Shown piece by piece: positions 54,452-62,958 of a DNA stretch of 64,000 bases. Under the pieces are notes generated by a model. The model did not search any database. It was given only the letters and a program-made list of their open reading frames with translations, and was not told where the DNA came from. The stretch is from Paracoccus aminophilus JCM 7686 (GTDB lineage: Bacteria > Pseudomonadota > Alphaproteobacteria > Rhodobacterales > Rhodobacteraceae): the NCBI RefSeq assembly GCF_000444995.1, contig NC_022041.1, forward strand, positions 842,001 through 906,000, written 5' to 3'. The translations under genes were made by a program, and so were the position numbers. Position 1 is the first letter of the stretch; each line of letters starts with the position of its first letter.

Positions 54452-55312
54452 ATGCGCAAGACCGCGGCCTTTCTGCTTTTGACACTCGCCGTGACCGGAG
54501 GGCCGGTCTGGTCCGAAACCGCTGATGAGAAGCTGTGGACCTGCAAGACCTCGCTCTCGGGCGCGGTGACAGAGATCAACTATCTCAAGGACGAGGGTTA
54601 CCAGAAGAACGTCGGATCGATGGAAGCGCGATTCGCCCGTTTCGGCAAGGTGACCTGCCCGGGCTATGTCACCCTGCGCGAGATCCTGCGCCGCAATGAG
54701 ATCAAGGACGAGGCCAATTACTGCCTGCTCTGGGATCAGAAAAACGACACCTATGTCGGAGCTCAGCTTGGCCCGCGCAAATCGAATGCGATCTGCGGCA
54801 AGACCTTCTGCACGCGGGTGAACTCGGCCAAGGCGGCGGCGCTTCAGGGCGGCAAGGCGGCGGTGACGTCGGGGTTTGAAGAGGTCACGCAAAGCCCCGG
54901 TCAGGCGATCATCGGGGTCGCGACGGGCGATCTCAAGGGCACGATCGAAGGCGCGGGCGCGGTTGCGGCGGGGCTGGCCTCGTCTCCGGCCGCGGCGGGT
55001 GCCGTGCTGGTCGGGGCGGCGGCGACTGGCGGCGCGCTTTGGTATTGCTCGGGCGGCCCTGACGACCGCGCCGCCGATGCTTTGCCCGAGGCCAAGCCCT
55101 ATGTGCCGAGCGAAGAGGACACGCCTTTGGGTATGCATACGCCCGGCGCGGACCCCGCCGATGAGGTGGTCTGGAGCTCGACGCTGCCCGATGCCCCCAA
55201 AGCCGCAACTCCGGCCACGCCTGCTCCCGCGCCTGCGACAGCCCCGGAGACGGCCCCAGCATCCGACGCCACCCCTGCGACGGCACCCGCGCCCGATCCG
55301 GCAAAGCCGTAA
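54452..55312 (+). CDS. Exported cysteine-containing protein of unknown function
   Basis: I do not recognise a family. The 286-residue product has a signal peptide (RKTAAFLLLTLAVTGGPVWS), then a cysteine-containing region (about 22-125, six Cys including CKTS, VTCPGY, NYCLL, AICGKTFC) that could form disulfides. A Gly/Ala-rich hydrophobic segment (about 165-198) may span or touch a membrane and is followed by YCSGG. The last 50 residues are a Pro/Ala/Thr tail. ATG 54452 has GAGG at 6 nt; ATG 54446 is in frame but too close to that site. A bidirectional terminator separates it from acnA. Confidence 0.65.
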   Translation: MRKTAAFLLLTLAVTGGPVWSETADEKLWTCKTSLSGAVTEINYLKDEGYQKNVGSMEARFARFGKVTCPGYVTLREILRRNEIKDEANYCLLWDQKNDTYVGAQLGPRKSNAICGKTFCTRVNSAKAAALQGGKAAVTSGFEEVTQSPGQAIIGVATGDLKGTIEGAGAVAAGLASSPAAAGAVLVGAAATGGALWYCSGGPDDRAADALPEAKPYVPSEEDTPLGMHTPGADPADEVVWSSTLPDAPKAATPATPAPAPATAPETAPASDATPATAPAPDPAKP

Positions 55313-55353
55313 ACGGCACGCGATCATCGCGACATCATCGCGGCGCGCAAAGA

Positions 55354-55380
55354 AAAAGCCCCGGCAGTGCCGGGGCTTTT
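55354..55380. terminator. Bidirectional terminator before acnA 3' end
   Basis: AAAAGCCCCGGC (55354-55365) and GCCGGGGCTTTT (55369-55380) form a perfect 12-bp stem with a 3-nt loop, with A- and T-runs on the two sides; it serves the two converging genes. Confidence 0.93.
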
Positions 55381-55409
55381 CCTCTTCGTGATCCGGGTAT
55401 TCGCCCCGA

Positions 55410-58181
55410 TCAGGCTTTGGCGAGATTGCGCAAAACGTAATGCAACACGCCGCCGTTTTCGAGATATTCGATCTCGACCTCGGTATCGACGCGGGCCTTG
55501 AGCTGGATCGTGCGCTCGCGGCCATCGGCATATTGGATGTGGCAAGGCACCAGCGACAGCGGTTTGAAGTCGCCTTCCAGCCCGTCGATCGAGATGACCT
55601 CGTCTCCGGTCAGTTCCAGCGATTTGCGGGTCGCACCATTGGTGAACTCGAAGGGGATGACGCCCATGCCGACGAGGTTCGAGCGGTGGATACGCTCGAA
55701 GCTTTCAGCGATGACCGCCTTGACGCCCAACAGGTTCGTGCCCTTGGCCGCCCAGTCCCGCGAGGAGCCCGCGCCGTATTCGATGCCGCCGAAGATCACC
55801 AGCGGGATGCCCGCTGCCTGATATTCCATCGCCGCGTCATAGATCGAGGTCTGCTCGCCATCGAGGCCCTTGGTGTAACCGCCCTCGACCCCATCCAGCA
55901 TCTCGTTCTTGATGCGGATATTGGCGAAGGTGCCGCGCATCATGACTTCATGGTTGCCGCGGCGCGAGCCGTAGCTGTTGAAGTCTTTTGCAGCGACCTG
56001 ACGCTCGGTCAGGTATTTCCCGGCAGGCGTCGTCGGTTTGAAGGAACCGGCGGGCGAGATATGGTCGGTGGTGATCATATCGCCCAGCAGCGCCAGAACG
56101 CGCGCGCGCTCGATATCGTGGATCGCGCCCGGCTCTTTGGACATGCCGCGGAAATAGGGTGGGTTCTGGATATAGGTCGAGGTCGCGGGCCAGTCATAGG
56201 TCTCGCTGTCGGTGACCTTGACGGCCTGCCAACGCTCGTCGCCTTTGAACACGTCCGCATATTTCGACTGGAACATCTCGCGGGTCACGATGGTATCGAC
56301 CAGCTCGGCGACTTCTTTCGAGGACGGCCAGATGTCTTTGAGGAAGACCGGCTTGCCTTCGTTCGAATAGCCCAGAGGCTCGCTCGTCAGGTCGATGTTC
56401 ATATCGCCTGCGATGGCGTAAGCGACGACCAGCGGCGGCGAGGCCAGATAGTTCGCGCGCACATCGGGGCTGATCCGGCCTTCGAAGTTGCGGTTGCCCG
56501 AGAGGACAGAGACCGCGACCAGATCATTGTCGTTGATCGATTTAGAGATCGCCGGCTCCAGCGGGCCCGAGTTGCCGATGCAGGTCGTGCAGCCGAAACC
56601 AACGAGGTTAAAGCCAAGCGCGTCGAGATCTTCCTGAAGGTTCGCGGCCTTCAGATATTCCTCGACCACCTGCGAGCCGGGGGCGAGCGAGGTCTTGACC
56701 CAAGGCTTCCGGGTCAGGCCAAGCGCGCGGGCTTTGCGGGCAACAAGGCCAGCCGCCATCAGCACGTAAGGGTTCGAGGTGTTGGTGCAGGACGTGATCG
56801 AGGCGATCACGATCGAGCCGTCATGGAGCTTGTAGCTTTCGCCCTCGACATCGCCCGAGGCAAAGCCGTCATGGTGGCCCGGCAGGTGATCCGGAGCAGG
56901 CGCGCCGCCATCGCCGTTCCAGCGCTTTTCCGATTTCTCGGTCGGCTCGGGCAGTTTGCGGGTGCCGCAGATGTATTTCGCGAATTCCGTTGCCGAGGCG
57001 GTCAGCGGAACGTGATCCTGCGGACGTTTCGGGCCGGAGATCGCCGGGACGACCTCGCTCTGGTCGAGTTCCAGCGTCGAGGAATAGACCGGCGCATAAT
57101 CAGCACCGCGCCAGAAGCCGTTTTCCTTGGCATAGGCTTCGACCAGCGCAATCCGAGCCTCTTCGCGGCCGGTTTGACGCAGGTAGCGCAGGGTTTCATT
57201 GTCGACCGGGAAGAAGCCGCAGGTCGCGCCATATTCCGGCGCCATGTTGGCGATGGTCGCGCGGTCGGCCAGCGGCATATGGTCAAGGCCTTCGCCGTAG
57301 AATTCGACGAATTTGCCGACAACGCCGTGTTTGCGCAGCATTTGAACGACTTTAAGGACGAGGTCGGTCGCGGTGACGCCTTCGGTCAAAGCGCCGGTGA
57401 TCTTGAAGCCGACGACTTCCGGGATCAGCATGGAAACCGGCTGGCCGAGCATCGCGGCCTCGGCTTCGATCCCGCCAACACCCCAGCCCAGAACGGCAAG
57501 GCCGTTGACCATGGTGGTGTGGCTGTCGGTGCCGACGAGCGTATCGGGATAGGCAACCTCTTCGCCGTTCTGGTCCTTGTCGGTCCAGACGGTCTGGGCC
57601 AGATATTCAAGGTTCACCTGATGGCAGATGCCCGTCCCCGGAGGCACGACGCGGAAGTTGTTGAACGCGTTCTGGCCCCATTTCAGGAACGTGTAACGCT
57701 CCATATTGCGCTCATATTCCAGCTCGACGTTGCGCTGGAAGGCGCGGGGGGTGCCGAATTCGTCGATCATCACCGAGTGGTCGATGACCAGATCAACCGG
57801 GTTCAGCGGGTTGATCTTTTGCGGATCGCCGCCAAGCGCCTTGATACCGTCGCGCATCGCGGCAAGGTCAACCACGGCGGGAACGCCGGTGAAGTCCTGC
57901 ATGAGCACGCGGGCGGGGCGATAGGCGATCTCGCGCGGGTTTTGCCCGCCCAGCTTCGCCCATTCGGCGAAGGCCTTGATATCCTCGACCGAGACGGTCT
58001 TGCCGCCATCCTCGAAGCGCAGCAGGTTCTCGAGCACGACCTTCAGCGAGGCCGGCAGTTTCGAGAAATCACCAAGCCCGGCTTCGGTTGCGGCCGGAAT
58101 CGAGTAATAGGCATAGGTTTTGCCGCCAGCGTTGAGGCTGCGGCGGGTTTTTGCGGAGTCTTTTCCCGTTTCGATGGGCAT
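55410..58181 (-). CDS. acnA: Aconitate hydratase AcnA
   Basis: A 923-residue TCA-cycle enzyme that isomerises citrate to isocitrate through a 4Fe-4S cluster. Cluster cysteines are visible in [11 protein letters not shown] and [11 protein letters not shown]. The swivel domain has [21 protein letters not shown] and [15 protein letters not shown] 58181 ([12 protein letters not shown]) has a GGGAG ribosome site; an upstream in-frame ATG would add 66 residues inside the promoter. The leader begins near a perfect tandem 10-bp repeat. The gene is divergent from the DUF1223 gene, an association seen in relatives. Confidence 0.97.
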   Translation of the reverse strand: MPIETGKDSAKTRRSLNAGGKTYAYYSIPAATEAGLGDFSKLPASLKVVLENLLRFEDGGKTVSVEDIKAFAEWAKLGGQNPREIAYRPARVLMQDFTGVPAVVDLAAMRDGIKALGGDPQKINPLNPVDLVIDHSVMIDEFGTPRAFQRNVELEYERNMERYTFLKWGQNAFNNFRVVPPGTGICHQVNLEYLAQTVWTDKDQNGEEVAYPDTLVGTDSHTTMVNGLAVLGWGVGGIEAEAAMLGQPVSMLIPEVVGFKITGALTEGVTATDLVLKVVQMLRKHGVVGKFVEFYGEGLDHMPLADRATIANMAPEYGATCGFFPVDNETLRYLRQTGREEARIALVEAYAKENGFWRGADYAPVYSSTLELDQSEVVPAISGPKRPQDHVPLTASATEFAKYICGTRKLPEPTEKSEKRWNGDGGAPAPDHLPGHHDGFASGDVEGESYKLHDGSIVIASITSCTNTSNPYVLMAAGLVARKARALGLTRKPWVKTSLAPGSQVVEEYLKAANLQEDLDALGFNLVGFGCTTCIGNSGPLEPAISKSINDNDLVAVSVLSGNRNFEGRISPDVRANYLASPPLVVAYAIAGDMNIDLTSEPLGYSNEGKPVFLKDIWPSSKEVAELVDTIVTREMFQSKYADVFKGDERWQAVKVTDSETYDWPATSTYIQNPPYFRGMSKEPGAIHDIERARVLALLGDMITTDHISPAGSFKPTTPAGKYLTERQVAAKDFNSYGSRRGNHEVMMRGTFANIRIKNEMLDGVEGGYTKGLDGEQTSIYDAAMEYQAAGIPLVIFGGIEYGAGSSRDWAAKGTNLLGVKAVIAESFERIHRSNLVGMGVIPFEFTNGATRKSLELTGDEVISIDGLEGDFKPLSLVPCHIQYADGRERTIQLKARVDTEVEIEYLENGGVLHYVLRNLAKA

Positions 58182-58557
58182 AGCTCGCTCCCTATCGTGG
58201 CTAAGGTGGCTGTGAGGCGGTCTGAGCGCCATGTGCGCTTTTTCGGGCGAGGGTGCAAGGGTCTCGGACCTGATTGTATGCGATTGTATGCGAAAAAAAT
58301 TCCGAGCGGGACAGGCTGTTGCGATGGTGACACGGCACTGATGTAATCGCGCGACGCTAACAAACCCTTGATTTGGCACTTTGCCCCCGCAGACGTTAGG
58401 TGGACGGGATCATGCCGTGGTTCTCTGCGGTGGCCTATTGGAAAAGCTCTTGATGACCGCATGTCTGCCCGCTGGCTCTGATGACGTTTTGTCGCGCCAA
58501 CCGATATGCCGCATACCACCGCATCGGGCTGCGGTCAGGTTGCGGCGTGCAGGTCGG
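58182..58557. promoter_or_regulatory. acnA/DUF1223 divergent region
   Basis: No convincing ORF is present apart from possible N-terminal extensions of the DUF1223 gene. A perfect tandem repeat GATTGTATGC lies at 58272-58281 and 58282-58291; on the minus strand each copy contains TACAAT, a good -10 hexamer about 90-110 bp before the acnA start. An A/T tract (58292-58301) adjoins it. The right half has no feature I can name. Confidence 0.45.
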
Positions 58558-59709
58558 ATGTCGCTGCAGGTTCTGGCCATGGGGATGTTCCTTGTCGCAG
58601 CCCAGCCGGGTCTGGCTCAGGACAGTGAATCCGATGGCGGTGTCAGTGGAATGACAACCGGAGGCGGAGACGGGTTTTCCTCGTCGACCGGCTTTGGTGG
58701 CTCGATCACCCATTCTCCGGGCAGCGATGTTTCGGCCTTTGGCTCGGCCGCGACCGGAGATCCGTCGAGCGCGACGGCGGGATATGGCGGGATGAGCGGC
58801 GATCTGAGCGCCGATGACAGCACCAGCTTTCTCGATGCGCCCGACGGCGAAGCGGGGCTGATCCGGGCGCCGCGTGCGCTTGGCGGTTCGGCGGATGCGG
58901 CTTTTAAGAGCAGCACGATGGATGGGGCGAATTACGGCTTTTTGCCCGAAGCGGGCCAACCCCAGCCCAACCAACTGCTCGAAGCCAACCGCGCGGCGCC
59001 TCTGGCCGCGAATGCGCTGCCGATCGGGCCGATGATTCACTCTCCGGTTGTGGTCGAGCTGTTCACCTCGCAGGGCTGTTCCTCTTGCCCTGCGGCCGAT
59101 GACATGCTGGCGGATCTGGCCAATCGTTCGGATGTGCTCGCGCTGTCGTGGCATGTCGATTACTGGGACTATCTGGGCTGGAGCGACGATTTCGCCCGTC
59201 CCGAATTCACCGTGCGTCAGAAAAACTATGCCCGCGCCGCCGGAGAGCGCTCGATCTATACACCGCAGATTCTGGTTGGCGGTACCGATACGCTGCTCTC
59301 GCTGCGCCCGGCCGATCTGATGTCGCTGATCGAGACCGAAATGGCGCGCCCGATCGCGCTTTCGGTGGTCTCGCAGGATACGCCCGACGGGTTCAAGATC
59401 GAGCTGACCCCGCGCGGCCCCAGCAAGCACGGCATTGCGATCCTGCTGATCCGCTACGCACCCGCGCGGCAGGTCGAGGTGAAATCCGGCGAGAATCGCG
59501 GCCTCACGCTGACCTATCGTAATATTGTTCTGGGCGTGGACCGGATCGCGACCTGGGACGGGCGCCAGCCGCTGCGGCTGAAGGTATCGAGCATGGCGCA
59601 ACCCGGCTCGGCCTATCCGCCCGACACCCGCCACGCGCTGATCGCTCAGCAGATCGGGCGCAAGGATGCGGCCTCGGGCGCGATTCTGGCCGCGATCAAG
59701 CTGGACTGA
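58558..59709 (+). CDS. DUF1223 family exported thioredoxin-like protein
   Basis: A 383-residue secreted protein. A signal peptide (SLQVLAMGMFLVAAQPGLAQ) is followed by about 130 residues rich in Gly, Ser, Asp and Ala with no evident fold, then the DUF1223 domain: VVVELFTSQGCSSCPAADDML with a CSSC pair, LSWHVDYWDYLGW, and YTPQILVGGTDTLL. The family has a thioredoxin-like fold and unknown function. I place the start at ATG 58558 because it yields a clean signal peptide; ATG 58453 and 58381 are in frame upstream. The low-complexity insert is longer than in the family members I recall. Confidence 0.8.
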   Translation: MSLQVLAMGMFLVAAQPGLAQDSESDGGVSGMTTGGGDGFSSSTGFGGSITHSPGSDVSAFGSAATGDPSSATAGYGGMSGDLSADDSTSFLDAPDGEAGLIRAPRALGGSADAAFKSSTMDGANYGFLPEAGQPQPNQLLEANRAAPLAANALPIGPMIHSPVVVELFTSQGCSSCPAADDMLADLANRSDVLALSWHVDYWDYLGWSDDFARPEFTVRQKNYARAAGERSIYTPQILVGGTDTLLSLRPADLMSLIETEMARPIALSVVSQDTPDGFKIELTPRGPSKHGIAILLIRYAPARQVEVKSGENRGLTLTYRNIVLGVDRIATWDGRQPLRLKVSSMAQPGSAYPPDTRHALIAQQIGRKDAASGAILAAIKLD

Positions 59710-59861
59710 GGGCTGAGGGCTTAGCGGCTTGACGCGTCGCGGCCCTGATGCGGCCTCGATCCGACCTCGCGCCAACCCCGATCCGGCGCGACCCCGCGCC
59801 ACCTTGCCCAAGCCCCGCGCCTGAGCGACAAGGCAAGACGATTATCACACCGGAGAGCCAG

Positions 59862-60479
59862 ATGACCGAACCCAAAAAGCCCGCACCGCTCGCGAAGGCT
59901 GTCCTTGAATTCGGACCGGCGCTGCTGTTCCTGCTGACCTTCCTTGCGCTCAAGAACAAGACCGTGACGCTTGGCGGGACCGAGTATCAGGGCTTTGTCG
60001 TCGCGACGATGGTTTTCGTCCCGGTTCAGGTCATCGCCACGCTGATCCTGTGGCGGATGACCGGCAAGATCTCGGTCATGCAGATCATGACTCTGGTCTT
60101 GGTGGTATTTTTCGGCGGGCTGACGGCTTGGCTCAATGATCCGAAGTTTCTCGAAATGAAGCCGACGATTCTCTATCTCTTCTTCGCCGGGCTTCTTGGC
60201 CTCAGCCTTGCTTTGCGGCGCAACTGGCTCCAGGCGGTGATGGGCGAGGCACTGCCGATGCAGCCCGAGGGCTGGCGCATCCTGACGATCCGGCTGGTCG
60301 TGCTGTTTCTGGCGATGGCCGCGCTGAATGAAATCGTGCGCCACACCATGTCGCAATCCGCTTGGGTCTGGTTCAAGACCATCGGTCTGGTGGTCATCAT
60401 GTTCGGCTTCTTCATCGCCAATGCGAAGCTCTTTGAACGCTACGCGCTGCCCGCCAAGGACGAGGACTCGCGGGGCTGA
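59862..60479 (+). CDS. yciB: Inner membrane protein YciB (septation protein A)
   Basis: A 205-residue protein with five or six membrane helices, a YciB/IspA-type envelope factor linked to septation and wall synthesis. The family pattern is visible in AVLEFGPALLFLLTFLALKN, FFGGLTAWLNDPKFLEMKPT and RLVVLFLAMAALNEIVR. ATG 59862 begins the conserved part and has GGAGA upstream; an in-frame ATG at 59748 gives a Pro/Arg-rich extension that I reject. metZ follows after 119 bp. Confidence 0.9.
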   Translation: MTEPKKPAPLAKAVLEFGPALLFLLTFLALKNKTVTLGGTEYQGFVVATMVFVPVQVIATLILWRMTGKISVMQIMTLVLVVFFGGLTAWLNDPKFLEMKPTILYLFFAGLLGLSLALRRNWLQAVMGEALPMQPEGWRILTIRLVVLFLAMAALNEIVRHTMSQSAWVWFKTIGLVVIMFGFFIANAKLFERYALPAKDEDSRG

Positions 60480-60598
60480 GCCTTTTTCGCTGTTGCCGCA
60501 AGGCCGGAATGCGGATTTCGCTTGCGGGTGAACTTGCACAGGCGCGGGCCGAGGAGTAACCCCGAAGCCGCAATTCTGCACAAATCCGGGAATCCGCC
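60480..60598 (+). promoter_or_regulatory. metZ upstream region
   Basis: CCGCAAG (60496-60502) and CTTGCGG (60521-60527) form a perfect 7-bp inverted repeat just after yciB. It may be a weak terminator or part of the metZ leader. I tested by eye for SAM-II-like motifs and found none. Confidence 0.3.
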
Positions 60599-61783
60599 AT
60601 GTCCACAGATCCGAAACCGCAGCTTCACCCTCGCACCCGCGCCGTTCACGCAGGCACGCGCCGCAGCCAATATGGCGAAATGGCCGAGGCGCTCTTCATG
60701 ACGCAGGGCTTTGCCTATGACACGGCAGAGCAGGCGGAGGCGCGGTTCATCAATGTGGGCCCGGACGAGTTCATCTATGCGCGCTACGGCAATCCGACCA
60801 GCCGGATGTTCGAGGATCGCATCGCAAGTCTTGAAGGCACCGAGGACGCCTTTGCAACCGCAAGCGGCATGGCGGCCGTGAACGGTGCATTGATGTCCAT
60901 GGTCAAGCCGGGCGACCATATTGTCTCTTCCTCCGCGCTCTTCGGCTCGTGCCTCTATGTGCTCGATCTTCTGGCGAAATTCGGGGTCGAGATCAGCTAT
61001 GTCGATGGCACCGATCTCGATCAGTGGAAAGCCGCGATCCGTCCCGGCACCAAGGCCGTCTTCTTTGAAAGCATGTCGAACCCGACGCTGCAAATCGTCG
61101 ATATCGCGGGGGTCGCGAAACTGGCCCATGCGGTCGGCGCGCTGGTCGTCGCGGACAATGTCTTCGCGACCCCGACCTTCTCGAATGCGGCCGAGCAGGG
61201 CGCGGATGTCATCATCTATTCGACCACCAAACATATCGACGGGGCCGGGCGTGCTTTGGGCGGCGTGATCTGCGGCACCCGCGATTTCGTGCGCAATGTC
61301 GCCGAGCCCTATCTCAAGCACACCGGCGCCGCGATCAGCCCCTTCAATGCCTGGCTGATGCTGAACGGTCTGACGACGATGGATCTGCGCGTGCGCGCCA
61401 TGGCCGACAGCGCGCTTCAGGTGGCGACGGCGCTGGAAAGCCTGCCGCAGATCTCGAAGGTGATCTATCCGGGGCTGGCAAGCCATCCGCAGCACACGCT
61501 GGCCGCGCGCCAGATGGGCACGGGCGGCACGATGATCGCCGCCGATACCGGTAGCAAGGACGCCGCCTTCCGCGCGATGAACCGGCTCGAGGTCGCGAAG
61601 ATCTCGAACAATCTCGGCGATGCCAAGACGATCGTGACCCATCCGACGACGACGACGCATCAGCGCCTGTCCGAGGAGGCGCGGCTGGCGCTTGGCATCA
61701 CGCCGGGGCTTTTGCGCATCTCGGTCGGGCTCGAACATCCCGAGGATCTGATCGCCGATCTGCGCCAGGCGCTTGCAGGCTGA
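60599..61783 (+). CDS. metZ: O-succinylhomoserine sulfhydrylase
   Basis: A 394-residue PLP enzyme of the Cys/Met metabolism group that makes homocysteine directly from O-succinylhomoserine and sulfide. The start LHPRTRAVHAGTRRSQYGEM and FIYARYGNPTSRMFEDRIA are typical; the PLP lysine is in IIYSTTKHIDGAGRALGGV, and the C-terminal RISVGLEHPEDLIADL is conserved. Family resemblance favours MetZ over MetB or MetC, though the substrate (succinyl or acetyl) cannot be proved here. It links sulfate uptake to methionine. Confidence 0.92.
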   Translation: MSTDPKPQLHPRTRAVHAGTRRSQYGEMAEALFMTQGFAYDTAEQAEARFINVGPDEFIYARYGNPTSRMFEDRIASLEGTEDAFATASGMAAVNGALMSMVKPGDHIVSSSALFGSCLYVLDLLAKFGVEISYVDGTDLDQWKAAIRPGTKAVFFESMSNPTLQIVDIAGVAKLAHAVGALVVADNVFATPTFSNAAEQGADVIIYSTTKHIDGAGRALGGVICGTRDFVRNVAEPYLKHTGAAISPFNAWLMLNGLTTMDLRVRAMADSALQVATALESLPQISKVIYPGLASHPQHTLAARQMGTGGTMIAADTGSKDAAFRAMNRLEVAKISNNLGDAKTIVTHPTTTTHQRLSEEARLALGITPGLLRISVGLEHPEDLIADLRQALAG

Positions 61784-61866
61784 ACCGCTGGCCCGTCCGC
61801 CTTTCCGGCACGCTCAAAGCGAGCTGTGACCTTTTGGGGATGGGCCCTCGGTATGAAGCTGGTTAA

Positions 61867-61891
61867 TCAGGGGTTCCTTTCGGGCCCCTGA
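61867..61891 (+). terminator. Hairpin between metZ and folE2
   Basis: TCAGGGG (61867-61873) and CCCCTGA (61885-61891) are perfect 7-bp arms. No T-run follows, so it is a possible metZ terminator or folE2 leader element. Confidence 0.35.
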
Positions 61892-61927
61892 CGCCCCATA
61901 TTCATCCTTCCGCGCGAGGAGAATGCC

Positions 61928-62893
61928 ATGACCCATGTTCGGCCCGTGAACACCAGCCAGCCGGTCTATAGCCGGACCTATCCCGCCGATTTCAAGGTGG
62001 ACGAGGCCTATAAGGCCACGCTGCCCGATCTGCAGAATGGCCCCGCGAGCCTGATCGTCGGGGCGAATGCACCGATCCAACATGTCGGCATCTCGAATTT
62101 CCGCCTGCCGATTCGCTATCTGAAACGCGATGGCGGTGAGATCACGCTGGAAACCAGCGTCACCGGCACGGTCAGCCTTGAGGCCGACCGCAAGGGCATC
62201 AACATGAGTCGCATCATGCGGTCCTTCTATGCCCATGCGAACAAGGATTTCTCGCTCGCGGTGATCTCCGAGGCGCTCGACGACTATAAAAGCGACCTCG
62301 ACAGTTTCGACGCCCGCATCCAGATGCGCTTTTCCTATCCGATGGAGGTGGGCTCGCTGCGCTCTGGCCTCTCGGGCTGGCAATATTACGACATCGCGCT
62401 CGAGCTGATCGAGCAGGGCGGCGAGCGGCTGCGCATCATGCATTTCGACTATGTCTATAGCTCGACCTGCCCGTGCTCGCTCGAGCTGTCGGAGCATGCC
62501 CGCAACACGCGCGGGCAATTGGCGACGCCGCATTCGCAGCGCTCGATCGCGCGGATCTCGGCGGTGATGCTGCCCGAGGATGGCAAGCTGTGGTTTGAGG
62601 ATATGGTCGCGATCTGCCGCGCCGCCGTGCCGACCGAGACGCAGGTCATGGTCAAGCGCGAGGACGAGCAGGCTTTTGCCGAACTCAACGCCGCCAATCC
62701 GATCTTTGTCGAGGATGCGGTCCGCGCCTTTGCCGACCAGCTTCTGAAGGATCCGCGCATCGGCGATTTCCGCGTCATTGCCAGCCATCAGGAATCGCTG
62801 CATTCGCATGATGCGGTCAGCTTGCTGACCTCGGGGCCGACTTTCGCGCAATCGAGCCTTGATCCGACGACCTTCTCGGCGCTGCGGGCTTAA
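61928..62893 (+). CDS. folE2: GTP cyclohydrolase FolE2
   Basis: A 321-residue GTP cyclohydrolase of the zinc-independent type (COG1469) that makes dihydroneopterin triphosphate for folate or, through related steps, queuosine precursors. Characteristic stretches are VGISNFRLPIRY, MSRIMRSFYAHANKDFS, the metal-site YVYSSTCPCSLELSEHARN and TPHSQRSIARISAVM. In other bacteria FolE2 can replace FolE under zinc limitation; no Zur-like site is obvious here. The start has GAGGAG at good spacing. Confidence 0.95.
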   Translation: MTHVRPVNTSQPVYSRTYPADFKVDEAYKATLPDLQNGPASLIVGANAPIQHVGISNFRLPIRYLKRDGGEITLETSVTGTVSLEADRKGINMSRIMRSFYAHANKDFSLAVISEALDDYKSDLDSFDARIQMRFSYPMEVGSLRSGLSGWQYYDIALELIEQGGERLRIMHFDYVYSSTCPCSLELSEHARNTRGQLATPHSQRSIARISAVMLPEDGKLWFEDMVAICRAAVPTETQVMVKREDEQAFAELNAANPIFVEDAVRAFADQLLKDPRIGDFRVIASHQESLHSHDAVSLLTSGPTFAQSSLDPTTFSALRA

Positions 62894-62958
62894 CGAGTTT
62901 CGGAACAAGGCGTGAACACACGCTTTTCATGCGGCCTCGCGCCCGCTATGGTGACGCT

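Noticed and set aside
55440..58346. 968-residue open frame antisense to acnA
   Set aside because: It is a shadow of a clear aconitase gene; no family pattern or start signal.
60480..60598. SAM-II riboswitch before metZ
   Set aside because: Only a simple 7-bp inverted repeat is present; the conserved SAM-II core is not visible.
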